Made by a program: the position numbers and the translations under genes | Assembly (NCBI GenBank): GCA_902797565.1 | Contig: CADBTO010000177.1 | Span: 1-17,125 of the forward strand | Origin: an uncultured Lachnospiraceae bacterium | GTDB lineage: Bacteria; Bacillota; Clostridia; Lachnospirales; Lachnospiraceae | Direction of reading: 5' to 3' | DNA length: 17,125 nt | The notes under the pieces: generated by a model | Told to the model about the DNA's origin: nothing | Database searches by the model: none | Seen by the model: only the letters and a program-made list of their open reading frames with translations | Shown here: positions 8,224-15,313 of the stretch, piece after piece | Position numbering within the stretch: position 1 is the stretch's first letter | Layout of the letters: each line of letters starts with the position of its first letter

Positions 8224-9777
8224 ATGCAGGGCTATATCGGCCGGCATCTGCACCAGAAGGTGGTTTGCCTGGTGATGGTAGTGATGCTCTTTGCAACGAT
8301 TTTCCTGTATTGGGAATGCGGGATTGAGCATGCAGACCAGACGGGGCTTTTCAATGTGGGATTTGGCGTGGGTGCATTGCTTGCATCTATCCTGCTGTTC
8401 TATTGCTGTATGATGGATGGAACGCATATTGATGAGGAAAAACGCGCGTTTATGGCGGCAGTTTTCCTGAATTTTTCTGCGATGTCCTTCAACAGCCTGT
8501 CCTATGTGGTCTATGGGCAGGCCCGGTTCCGCAGCATCGTGGTGCTGACGATGCCCTGGGTGTATGCGCTGGATGGTGTGACCAACTGGCTGATCATGGA
8601 ATATATCATCCGAATGCTCCATCTTCGAGGGGAAGTTCTGGTGGAGCGGTTTCGGAAGATTGCCCTAGCGATGTCTGTGGTCTGTATGGTGGCAGGGCTG
8701 TCTAACTATGTGTATCCGGTCTATTTTCGCTTTGATGAACATGCGAATTATATCAAAGGTGCCTTTTATGACTGGAATCTGTTTTTTCCCGTGTTTGTCC
8801 CGCTGCTTGTCATAGTGCTGTTGGTTCTTTATTACAAACGGCTTCAGCCCAAGCAGAGGGCAGCAACGATCGGATATGCGGTTTCAACGATTGTACTGAC
8901 CGTGCTGTCCGGGTTTGTGACCCATTTTTTCCTGAACTATGCGGTGATCCTGCTGGTGCTGTTTATCATGTATATCCTTTTGAACGTGGAGAGCGGGAAC
9001 AGGAGCGCGGTGACGGAGCGGGAGCTGGATACGGCGAAGCGGATCCAAAAAAGCATGATTCCGAACATTTTTCCGGATTTTGTGGATGTTCCGGAGTTTG
9101 ATATCTATGCACGGATGGAATCTGCGCGGGAAGTGGGCGGGGATTTCTATGATTTCTTCAGGCTGGAGAATTCCCGCTTTGCATTCCTGGTTGGGGATAT
9201 CAGCGGGCATGGCGTTGGTGCGGCACTGTCTATGGCAGTGGCAAAATCCATGATCAATATGCATACGCAGCTTGGTGGTACGCCTGCGCAGATTATGGAA
9301 CATGTGAACCAGCGGATGATCGACATGAATACGAGCGGGCAGGGAATGACCGTCAGGGTCTGGCTGGGGATTTTGGATGTCCGTACCGGACGGATGTCCT
9401 ATTGCAACGCAGGGCAGAACCGTCAGGCAATCCGTTTGAATCGGCAGGGCGGGGCGTTTGCCTATGAAACGGGGGCGGTGGATCCGCCTGTTGGAGAATC
9501 TGCCGGAAGCACCTTTACGGATCGGGAGCTTTGGCTGGAGCCGGGCGACCAGATTTTTTTGTTTACAGACGGGCTTGTGGAAACGGCAGGGCGGTATGGA
9601 AAACGGCTGGGGTATGAAAAGGTGCTGGAATGCCTGAATGAAAACCATGGGAAGTCCAATGAGGAGCTTTGCAGCAGTATATACCAGGTTGTGGAGAGAC
9701 ATTTGGAAGGAGTGCCGCAGGAGGACGATATCACGCTTTTGGGCTTTACATTCAAGAAAAGGGAGGAGGCAGCATGA
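8224..9777 (+). CDS. Membrane-bound SpoIIE-type phosphatase with multi-pass N-terminal domain
   Basis: This 517-residue protein has about seven or eight hydrophobic segments in residues 12-254 (near 12-30, 43-63, 76-95, 105-130, 146-165, 186-205, 215-235 and 238-254). A linker helix (262-280) then leads into a PPM/SpoIIE phosphatase domain. Catalytic motifs are intact: VGGDFYDFF (304-312, D308), GDISGHGVGAAL (324-335, D325), NAGQNR (395-400), FTDGLVET (447-454, D449) and DDITLL (501-506). The N-terminal domain presumably senses a membrane or extracellular signal; no named sensor family is recognisable. AGGAGG lies ten bases before the ATG, and the 3' end overlaps the next, paralogous gene as ATGA. 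The likely substrate is a phosphorylated STAS protein, by analogy with RsbU, RsbP and SpoIIE. Confidence 0.9.
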   Translation: MQGYIGRHLHQKVVCLVMVVMLFATIFLYWECGIEHADQTGLFNVGFGVGALLASILLFYCCMMDGTHIDEEKRAFMAAVFLNFSAMSFNSLSYVVYGQARFRSIVVLTMPWVYALDGVTNWLIMEYIIRMLHLRGEVLVERFRKIALAMSVVCMVAGLSNYVYPVYFRFDEHANYIKGAFYDWNLFFPVFVPLLVIVLLVLYYKRLQPKQRAATIGYAVSTIVLTVLSGFVTHFFLNYAVILLVLFIMYILLNVESGNRSAVTERELDTAKRIQKSMIPNIFPDFVDVPEFDIYARMESAREVGGDFYDFFRLENSRFAFLVGDISGHGVGAALSMAVAKSMINMHTQLGGTPAQIMEHVNQRMIDMNTSGQGMTVRVWLGILDVRTGRMSYCNAGQNRQAIRLNRQGGAFAYETGAVDPPVGESAGSTFTDRELWLEPGDQIFLFTDGLVETAGRYGKRLGYEKVLECLNENHGKSNEELCSSIYQVVERHLEGVPQEDDITLLGFTFKKREEAA

Positions 9778-11384
9778 AGCGCGAGGAGGAAGGAGGCATG
9801 AAGTGCGGGATATTCGTCGCAAATATCATAGCGCTTGCGATGGTTCTGGCGTATACGTGCGTGATCCTGATCGGACTCCATTACAAGTTTACGAATCTTC
9901 AGCCGGAAGATATCCTGCAGGTGGCAATGGATATGTTTGCTATGGCGCTGGGACTGGTTTTGTACGTTGCTTGTGTCTTTGACAAAGAAGAGCTCAACGG
10001 GATGAAACGCTGGTATCTGTGGCTGGTGGTGGCGGATTATGCGGGGTTGTTTCTGGATGCCGTGTCCTGGTTTATGGGCGAGGACCACAGCGTCTGGCTG
10101 GCAGCGGTGATTGTGAATCTGGGGATTTTCGTATGTTCCCCGCTGATCGCGTATATATTTTTCCGCTATGTGCTGGCGTATCTGGATATCCAGGAAGATG
10201 CCCGGATCGGGAAGATGCTGGCGCGGATGCGGCGCGGCGCGATTGCCGTGGTGCTGATCCGGACCCTGGATGTATCACTGCTTGTCTTTTTCCAGGCACA
10301 CCGGGTGATTGCATACCGGAGGGGCAGCCTTTATTTCCTGCTGAATATTTATTCCTTTGTGATCGGGGTGATCGCACTGTTCATGGTCATCCGGAACCGG
10401 AAGAAGGTTGCGCCGTACCAGGTTCTGATCCTCGTGATGTTTGTCCTGGCTCCTCTGGCCGCTGTCATAAGTTCTGTATTTTTTGATGGACTGCTGCCCA
10501 TGTTTTCAACAATGATGGCGGTGCTCCTGAGTATCTACAGTGTATTGAACGTGGAAAAGAGCCGGGAGCGGAGTGCTGTGGAAACGGAACTTTCGATCGC
10601 GAACCGGATGCAGGAGGCGATGCTGCCCAATCTTTTTCCGGATCGTTCCGAGGTGCCGGAATATGATCTTTATGCGACAATGAATCCGGCACGGGAAGTG
10701 GGCGGGGATTTCTATGATTTCTTCATGCTCGATGACCACCGCCTTGCGTTCCTGATTGCGGATGTTTCGGACAAGGGCGTTGGTGCGGCGCTGTTTATGG
10801 CTGTCAGCAAGGCGATGGTCAAGATGCGGGCGCAGCTGGGCGGTTCGCCGGCAGAAGTGATTGCGGATGTGGATGAACGGATCGGCAAGGACAATGATGC
10901 AGGGATGTTTGTCACGATGTGGCTGGGCTATCTGGACCTATTGACAGGACATGTGGTGGCATGCAATGCAGGACATGACTATCCGGCAATCTGGCTGCAG
11001 GAGAGGCAGGCCGGGGCGCAGGCCGATGCGCAGGACGCCAGCGCGCCGGGCGCGGGTTCCGAAGGCTATGTGCTGGAAAAGACGGTGCATGGTCCACCGG
11101 TGGCATTCATTCCCGGGATGCCTTTCCCGGAGGTGGAATTTGATATGAAGCCCGGAGACCGGATTTTCCTGTATACGGACGGTGTGAACGAGGCACAGGG
11201 AAGCGATGGAGAGGAGTTTGGCGTGGAGCGGATGCTGGCGGCGCTGAATGCGCACAAGGACCTGACAAGCGAAGCACTCTGCAAAACGATGAAAGAAACC
11301 GTGGACGGTTTTGTGGGTGATGATCCGCAATTTGATGACATGACGATGATGGCATTGACGTTTCGGGCGTATCAGGCAGCGTGA
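9774..11384 (+). CDS. Second membrane-bound SpoIIE-type phosphatase
   Basis: At 536 residues it has the same architecture as the preceding protein: several membrane segments in about 12-258, then a phosphatase domain. Motifs are VGGDFYDFF (309-317, D312), ADVSDKGVGAAL (329-340, D330), NAGHDYP (398-404), YTDGVNEA (467-474, D469) and DDMTMM (521-526). The catalytic domains are plainly paralogous, while the membrane halves have diverged, suggesting different signals. An Ala/Gly-rich insert (about 413-430) lies in the phosphatase domain. I chose ATG 9774 because it overlaps the previous stop (ATGA) and has AGGAGG at 9764-9769. ATG 9798, with AGGAGG eight bases upstream (9784-9789), is an equally good alternative giving 528 residues. 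Extension to 9669 would overlap the previous gene by over 100 bases and is unlikely. Confidence 0.9.
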   Translation: MKREEEGGMKCGIFVANIIALAMVLAYTCVILIGLHYKFTNLQPEDILQVAMDMFAMALGLVLYVACVFDKEELNGMKRWYLWLVVADYAGLFLDAVSWFMGEDHSVWLAAVIVNLGIFVCSPLIAYIFFRYVLAYLDIQEDARIGKMLARMRRGAIAVVLIRTLDVSLLVFFQAHRVIAYRRGSLYFLLNIYSFVIGVIALFMVIRNRKKVAPYQVLILVMFVLAPLAAVISSVFFDGLLPMFSTMMAVLLSIYSVLNVEKSRERSAVETELSIANRMQEAMLPNLFPDRSEVPEYDLYATMNPAREVGGDFYDFFMLDDHRLAFLIADVSDKGVGAALFMAVSKAMVKMRAQLGGSPAEVIADVDERIGKDNDAGMFVTMWLGYLDLLTGHVVACNAGHDYPAIWLQERQAGAQADAQDASAPGAGSEGYVLEKTVHGPPVAFIPGMPFPEVEFDMKPGDRIFLYTDGVNEAQGSDGEEFGVERMLAALNAHKDLTSEALCKTMKETVDGFVGDDPQFDDMTMMALTFRAYQAA

Positions 11385-11402
11385 ATGCAGCGAGGAGTTG
11401 GA

Positions 11403-11870
11403 ATGGATACATTGATAGTTGATGCAAAAGAAGAAGCCCTGGATGAGATCAACGATTTTTTGACGGAACGTCTGGAAGAGGCAGGATGCGATTCGAAGGC
11501 ACAGTTCCAGATCGAGCTTGCTGTGGAAGAGATCTTTGTCAATATTATGTCCTATGCCTATGAAGATCCGGAAGGACAGGAGAAGGCGAAGGCACAGGCA
11601 CAGGATGGAAAAGATTCTCTATGGGGCAAAGTCCGGGTATGCTGTGAGATGACAGAAGATCCCGTCACCGTGAAGATCCAGTTCCTGGATGGAGGTATTC
11701 CTTTTGATCCTTTGCAGGCAGAAGAGGCGGACACCTCCGGGAAGATGTTTATGGAGCGGGTGGGCGGCTTCGGCATCCACCTGGTCAAGGAAACGATGGA
11801 CGGCGTGGAATATAAGTATGAAAACGGGACGAATATCCTGACGATACGGAAGCAATTGGGCACGAAGTAA
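11403..11870 (+). CDS. RsbW/SpoIIAB-like ATP-binding anti-sigma factor (HATPase) protein
   Basis: The 155-residue protein has GHKL ATPase boxes. The N box is ELAVEEIFVNIMSYAY (38-53), with E43 and N47 spaced as the catalytic Glu and Mg-binding Asn of SpoIIAB. The G1 box is LDGGIPFDP (95-103, D96) and the G2-like box is VGGFGIHLVKE (120-130). In partner switching such proteins bind a sigma factor or other target, and phosphorylate their STAS antagonist on serine. The STAS gene downstream is the natural partner. The ATG at 11403 follows AGGAG (11393-11397) by five bases; the in-frame ATG at 11385 lies before that site and is less likely. No sigma factor gene is nearby, so its output is unknown. 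Confidence 0.88.
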   Translation: MDTLIVDAKEEALDEINDFLTERLEEAGCDSKAQFQIELAVEEIFVNIMSYAYEDPEGQEKAKAQAQDGKDSLWGKVRVCCEMTEDPVTVKIQFLDGGIPFDPLQAEEADTSGKMFMERVGGFGIHLVKETMDGVEYKYENGTNILTIRKQLGTK

Positions 11871-11884
11871 GCACAGGCGGCTTG

Positions 11885-11963
11885 GGAGCGGTTTTTTTGA
11901 GCAGCGCAAGCTGCGAAAAAGAGCCGCAGTAACGAAATTTAAGAAGCACACAAAGGAGTTCTT
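11885..11963 (+). repeat. 79-base direct repeat, copy 1
   Basis: This copy matches 12041-12119 at 76 of 79 positions, with an exact offset of 156 bases and no gaps. It folds into a strong hairpin (11888-11927): GCGG/CCGC, a T7 run pairing with an A-rich strand that includes two G-T pairs, a tandem G-A mismatch, then GCAGC/GCTGC capped by GCAA, a GNRA-type tetraloop. It ends in AAAGGAGTTCTT, which looks like a ribosome binding site, but no start codon follows. It may be a vestigial or decoy leader. Confidence 0.9.
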
Positions 11964-12040
11964 AAAGAAACTCCGACTGTGCGCTCATCGTCGGACGAAG
12001 TGAGGTTCGATGCGAAGCATCGCATCCTCACGGAGTCACA
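11955..12040 (+). promoter_or_regulatory. Candidate RNA switch segment between the repeats
   Basis: The segment AAGAAACTCC (11965-11974) is complementary to GGAGTT (11955-11960) of copy 1 as a local 6-base stem with an 8-base loop. It can also pair with GGAGTTCTT (12111-12119) of copy 2, at the STAS ribosome binding site, with one bulged base. The overlapping ACTCCG (11970-11975) can instead pair with CGGAGT (12031-12036). Between them GTGAGG (about 12000) pairs with CCTCAC (12026-12031) around GATGC-GAA-GCATC. The three pairings exclude one another. A translational switch is inference; no known riboswitch class is recognised. Confidence 0.4.
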
Positions 12041-12119
12041 GGAGCGGTTTTTTTGAGCAGCGCAAGCTGCGAAAAAGAGCCGCAGTAACGAAGTTTGAAA
12101 AGCACACAAAGGAGTTCTT
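12041..12119 (+). repeat. 79-base direct repeat, copy 2, carrying the STAS ribosome binding site
   Basis: This is the second copy of the 79-base repeat, differing at three positions from copy 1 and keeping the same GCAA-capped hairpin (12044-12083). Its last bases include AAAGGAG (12108-12114), ten bases before the STAS start codon, so here the repeat works as the gene's leader. Similar copies elsewhere in the genome would show whether this is a dispersed element; that cannot be judged from this window. Confidence 0.9.
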
Positions 12120-12123
12120 CAAT

Positions 12124-12423
12124 ATGGAAACAAAACTGATTGAAAATGGTGACACAGCGGAAATTGCTCTGATCGGGCGGCTGGATACGAAGACATCCCG
12201 GCAGGCGGACACGCTTTTTTCTGAGGTTGGCGGTAAATTCAGCGGCGTCACGCTGGATATGACAGAGCTGTCCTATATCTCCAGTGCGGGGATCCGGGCA
12301 ATCCGCAACCTGTACATGGCCCTCTACCGGAAGGGCGGCAGCCTTTCTGTGAAGAATGCCGGGGAGAATGTCCTGGACGTTTTTGAGATGACGGGATTGA
12401 AAGGGCTTTTGCAGTTTGTGTGA
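12124..12423 (+). CDS. STAS-domain anti-sigma factor antagonist (RsbV/SpoIIAA-like)
   Basis: The 99-residue protein is a complete single STAS domain. The signature ELSYISSAGIRAI (48-60) aligns with LSFMDSSGLGVI of SpoIIAA, placing S54 at the phosphorylated serine (Ser58 of SpoIIAA) and replacing the preceding Asp by S53. The family works by binding the HATPase protein when unphosphorylated and releasing its target; the phosphatases encoded upstream would restore that form. The ATG at 12124 follows AAAGGAG inside repeat copy 2. A longer frame from 12010 would translate the repeat and lacks a ribosome binding site. It is separated from the HATPase gene by the 253-base structured gap, so its translation may be set separately from its partner's. 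The glycerate kinase gene follows after 24 bases. Confidence 0.92.
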   Translation: METKLIENGDTAEIALIGRLDTKTSRQADTLFSEVGGKFSGVTLDMTELSYISSAGIRAIRNLYMALYRKGGSLSVKNAGENVLDVFEMTGLKGLLQFV

Positions 12424-12447
12424 GAGGGGGCAGCAGGGGGTGCAGAT

Positions 12448-13773
12448 ATGAACCAGAAGCTGCGTGCGGATGCAGACCGCATCATCCAGGCGTCGATTGC
12501 GGCGGTAATGCCGGGGGCGGCGGTGGAGAAGGCGTTACAGGAATCACAGGAATTTCGGGATTTTGTGCCGGGTGATGGAAAGGTGGTGCTTGTGGCGGCG
12601 GGCAAGGCGGCATGGGAGATGGCGCGCGCGGCACTTTCACGGAATATCCGGATCGACGAAGGCATTGTCATTACAAAGTACGGGCATGTGAAAGGGACGC
12701 TGCCGGGGGTGTCCTGCTATGAGGCAGGACATCCTGTGCCGGATGAAAACGGTTTTGCAGCAACAGAGAAAGCACTTCAGCTGGTTTCGGGGCTGGGGGA
12801 GCGGGATACAGTCCTGTTCCTTCTGTCCGGCGGAGGCAGTGCCTTATTTGAAAGCCCGCTTATACCGGGAGAGGAACTGGCGGATCTTACGCAGCAGCTT
12901 CTGGCCTGTGGGGCGGACATTGTGGAAATGAATACTGTGCGCAAACGGCTTTCGCGTGTGAAGGGCGGGCGGTTTGCTGCTGCTGCGGCTCCGGCACGGG
13001 TGTTTTCCATCGTGCTCAGCGATATATTGGGCGATCCGCTGGATATGATTGCGAGTGGCCCGGCATATCCGGATCGTTCCACCTGCGAAGAGGCGATGGC
13101 GATTGCACGGCGTTATGGGCTTCGGCTTTCCGATGCGGCGTGGCAGTGCCTGGGGCGTGAAACAGAAAAAGAACTGGAAAATGTCGAAACGCATATTACG
13201 GGTTCTGTGCGGGAGCTTTGTAGGGCTGCAGGACAGGCGGCAGAAGCACTTGGCTATCAGACGGTTTATTTGACGGACGCGTTGTGCTGCGAAGCAAAAG
13301 ATGCGGGCAGTTTTCTTGCTTCCATCGCGAAATCCTATGCCAGGATAGGAGCTGATGCAGTGCGGCCGGGTAGTGAGGAAGCTGGCGCGGAGCCGACGGA
13401 CAATGAGAAAGCTGACGTGGTGCGGCCGGGCAGCGGCAGAAAACGTGCGTTCATCGCGGGCGGCGAGACGGTGGTACACCTTACGGGGAAGGGGAAGGGC
13501 GGAAGAAACCAGGAACTGGCGCTTTCTGCGGCGATTGGACTTGCGGGGATACCCGGCGCGGCAGTTTTTTCGATTGGAAGCGATGGGACGGACGGGCCAA
13601 CAGATGCGGCGGGCGGCTATGTGGACGGAGATACGGCGGCAGAGCTGGATATTCGAACTGCGCTTTCGGAACATTGTTCCTATGAGGCATTGCGGCAATC
13701 CGGCGGACTCATCATCACGGGGCCGACCGGGACGAATGTGAATGATGTGGCGGTGGTGCTGGTAGAAGGGTGA
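12448..13773 (+). CDS. Glycerate 2-kinase, DUF4147/MOFRL family
   Basis: The 441-residue protein matches the GckA/TtuD-type kinases that convert D-glycerate and ATP to 2-phosphoglycerate in the cytoplasm. Visible are LVAAGKAAWEMA (48-59, conserved Lys), GHPVPDENG (about 91-99), the LLSGGGSAL nucleotide-site loop (about 125-133), MNTVRKRLSRVKGGR (about 162-176), LSDILGDPLDMIASGPAYPD (about 190-209) and the MOFRL-type end with AGGETVVHLTGKGKGGRNQE and SDGTDGPTDAAGG. A Gly/Glu-rich insert near 300-330 contains a 60-base imperfect duplication. The start has only a G-rich upstream stretch, so translation may be coupled to the STAS gene 24 bases before it. A metabolic gene closing a signalling operon is unexpected; a regulatory link is inference. 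Confidence 0.9.
   Translation: MNQKLRADADRIIQASIAAVMPGAAVEKALQESQEFRDFVPGDGKVVLVAAGKAAWEMARAALSRNIRIDEGIVITKYGHVKGTLPGVSCYEAGHPVPDENGFAATEKALQLVSGLGERDTVLFLLSGGGSALFESPLIPGEELADLTQQLLACGADIVEMNTVRKRLSRVKGGRFAAAAAPARVFSIVLSDILGDPLDMIASGPAYPDRSTCEEAMAIARRYGLRLSDAAWQCLGRETEKELENVETHITGSVRELCRAAGQAAEALGYQTVYLTDALCCEAKDAGSFLASIAKSYARIGADAVRPGSEEAGAEPTDNEKADVVRPGSGRKRAFIAGGETVVHLTGKGKGGRNQELALSAAIGLAGIPGAAVFSIGSDGTDGPTDAAGGYVDGDTAAELDIRTALSEHCSYEALRQSGGLIITGPTGTNVNDVAVVLVEG
13351..13433 (+). repeat. 60-base-spaced duplication inside the glycerate kinase gene
   Basis: GCTGATGCAGTGCGGCCGGGTAG at 13351 recurs as GCTGACGTGGTGCGGCCGGGCAG at 13411, exactly 60 bases on, giving AD(A/V)VRPGS twice in the protein. 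It falls in a presumed surface loop before the last conserved block and keeps the frame, so the enzyme is probably intact. Confidence 0.6.
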
Positions 13774-13826
13774 TTTGGCTTCCAGCTGCGCTGTTTTTGT
13801 CAATTCCTCCATAAATTTCCTTGATT

Positions 13827-13850
13827 CCGGGCGAAAAGCCCGGTTTTTTT
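13827..13850 (+). terminator. Intrinsic terminator of the signalling operon
   Basis: CCGGGC (13827-13832) pairs perfectly with GCCCGG (13838-13843) around a GAAAA loop and is followed directly by seven T residues (13844-13850). It lies 53 bases after the glycerate kinase stop and just before a promoter, so it closes the upstream transcription unit. Confidence 0.92.
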
Positions 13851-13865
13851 GTGAATATTTGTTGC

Positions 13866-13894
13866 TTTCTTTTTTGTAAAAGCTATGTTATAAT
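13866..13894 (+). promoter_or_regulatory. Extended -10 promoter for the CarD-like gene
   Basis: A perfect TATAAT (13889-13894) is preceded by TG with one base between (TGTTATAAT), the extended -10 form. The -35 region is weak: TTTCTT at 13866-13871 has 17-base spacing, while the better TTGCTT at 13862-13867 is 21 bases away. A sigma-A type promoter is the likely reading, giving a leader of roughly 35 bases. Confidence 0.75.
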
Positions 13895-13934
13895 ACTGTA
13901 GTTTAATATTGAAATTTCAGTATGGAGGTCATTC

Positions 13935-14546
13935 ATGTATAAAGTTGGCGATTACTTGATGCACGAAAGCTCCGGCGTATGCCAGGTGAAGGAGATTTCG
14001 GAGCAGGCACTGATGGGGAAGGGGTCTGAACGGTTGTATTACAATTTGGAGCCGGTTTTCCAGAAGGGCAGCCAGATTATGACACCGGTAGATTCCAAGG
14101 CAAGGATCCGGGACGTGAAGAGCGCAGAAGAGATCCAGGCGCTTCTGGAGCAGTTGCCGTCTTTGGAAGTTGTAGGCGTGGAGAACAACCGTCAGAGGAC
14201 TGAGAAGTTCAAGGAAATCATCAGCGAGTTTACGCCAGGCGCATTGGCGGTCGTTGTAAAGTCGGTCTACCTGCATCAGGAGCAGAGGCTTGCGGCAGGA
14301 AAGAAAGCGATGAGCAGCGATGAGCGGGTCATGGAAGTGGCATCAAGGCGGCTTTTTGAAGAGATGGCATTTGTCCTGGATCAGACATTGGATGAAGTGA
14401 AGGATACGTTTTTTGGAATGCTGGAAGAGGAACGTACGCAGAGCGTGGCGAAAGGGCTGGGGATCAAAGCAGCGAAGGCTGCGGGCGTGGCGTCGAAGGC
14501 TGCAGCAGCAAAGCCCAGCGCGATGCGGATCCGGAAGGCAAGCTGA
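13935..14546 (+). CDS. CarD/CdnL-like transcriptional regulator
   Basis: The 203-residue protein begins with a CarD_CdnL_TRCF-type beta domain (about 1-60): MYKVGDYLMHESSGVCQVKE, then YYNLEPVFQKGSQIMTPVD. In this family that domain contacts the RNA polymerase beta subunit. A helical C-terminal region (about 65-165) follows, as in CarD proteins that bind promoter DNA near the -10. The last 30 residues are Ala/Lys-rich and basic (KAAKAAGVASKAAAAK), an unusual extension that might add DNA contact. GGAGG lies six bases before the ATG. It has its own promoter and terminator, so it is a separate unit from the signalling operon. Confidence 0.88.
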   Translation: MYKVGDYLMHESSGVCQVKEISEQALMGKGSERLYYNLEPVFQKGSQIMTPVDSKARIRDVKSAEEIQALLEQLPSLEVVGVENNRQRTEKFKEIISEFTPGALAVVVKSVYLHQEQRLAAGKKAMSSDERVMEVASRRLFEEMAFVLDQTLDEVKDTFFGMLEEERTQSVAKGLGIKAAKAAGVASKAAAAKPSAMRIRKAS

Positions 14547-14562
14547 TAGAGTCTGCTTTTGG

Positions 14563-14596
14563 CGGACAGGGGGATCGCGATCTTCCTGTCCGTTTT
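14563..14596 (+). terminator. Terminator after the CarD-like gene
   Basis: CGGACAGG (14563-14570) pairs perfectly with CCTGTCCG (14585-14592). Two G-T pairs and an inner GATCGCGATC palindrome extend the stem, and TTTT follows. The T-run is short, so termination may be partial, with readthrough to the amidase gene, for which I see no promoter. Confidence 0.7.
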
Positions 14597-14641
14597 CCTA
14601 TGCGCGGCGTGGCGGGAGAATGGTACGGGAGAAGGATGGAA

Positions 14642-15310
14642 ATGAGAAGAAGGAACCGGCAGCAATCTTCAGGAGGACCGGTCTATCTGGTGGTGCTGTT
14701 GTTGGTAGCAGCGGCATTTGTGGTTCTGGTGCTGTGTTTGGTGAAAAAAAAGATGTCGGTGCGGCAGGTGCCTGAAACAAAAACGGTGGAGCAGCCAAAG
14801 CTGGATGTGGAGCTGCTTACGCCCAATGAGTATTCCCGCCCAGGGATCGCTTTGGAGCAGGTGAACGGCATTGTCATCCATTATACAGCAAATCCGGGGA
14901 GTACGGCGATGCAGAACCGGGATTATTTTGAAGGCCTGAAGGATAACCATGCAACGAAGGCATCAGCGCATTTTGTAGTGGGAATCCAGGGCGAGATTGT
15001 CCAGTGCATCCCGACACAGGAGATCGCATATGCTTCGAACAAGCGGAATAGCGACACGGTGGCGATTGAAACCTGCCATCTGGATGAAAGCGGGCAATAC
15101 ACCAAGGAGACCTACGATTCCCTGGTCTGGTTGACGGCGTTTCTGTGTGGGAAGTTCAATTTGAAGACAGACCAGATCATTCGGCATTATGACGTGACCG
15201 GGAAGATCTGTCCGAAATATTTTGTGGAGCATGAAGACCGCTGGGAGGCGTTCAAGTCTGATGTGAAAGCCTATATTAAAAAGCATGGGGCGAAAAAGAA
15301 AAAGGGGTAA
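14642..15310 (+). CDS. Membrane-anchored N-acetylmuramoyl-L-alanine amidase (Ami_2/PGRP type)
   Basis: The 222-residue protein has a basic N-terminus (MRRRNRQQ), one membrane segment (about 14-34) and then an extracellular Ami_2 domain (about 70-205). This zinc enzyme cuts the bond between N-acetylmuramate and L-Ala in peptidoglycan. Likely zinc ligands are H80 in GIVIHYTA, H182 in IIRHYDVTGKICP and C190; AIETC (141-145) supplies the expected Glu, and SAHF (109-112) is conserved. The anchor may be an uncleaved signal. I chose ATG 14642 for its spacing from AGAAGG (14630-14635). ATG 14636 is close, and ATG 14600 lies in the terminator tail without a ribosome binding site. The PAP2 gene follows after three bases, suggesting a two-gene envelope unit. 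Confidence 0.88.
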   Translation: MRRRNRQQSSGGPVYLVVLLLVAAAFVVLVLCLVKKKMSVRQVPETKTVEQPKLDVELLTPNEYSRPGIALEQVNGIVIHYTANPGSTAMQNRDYFEGLKDNHATKASAHFVVGIQGEIVQCIPTQEIAYASNKRNSDTVAIETCHLDESGQYTKETYDSLVWLTAFLCGKFNLKTDQIIRHYDVTGKICPKYFVEHEDRWEAFKSDVKAYIKKHGAKKKKG

Positions 15311-15313
15311 GGC

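Noticed and set aside
9669..9773. N-terminal extension of the second membrane phosphatase
   Set aside because: It overlaps the end of the previous phosphatase gene by over 100 bases, while ATG 9774 and ATG 9798 both have proper AGGAGG sites.
11885..12119. CRISPR array
   Set aside because: There are only two copies of a 79-base unit, it contains a ribosome binding site, and no cas genes are near.
12010..12123. Upstream extension of the STAS frame through repeat copy 2
   Set aside because: It would translate the structured repeat, has no ribosome binding site, and the STAS domain is complete from the ATG at 12124 with AAAGGAG before it.
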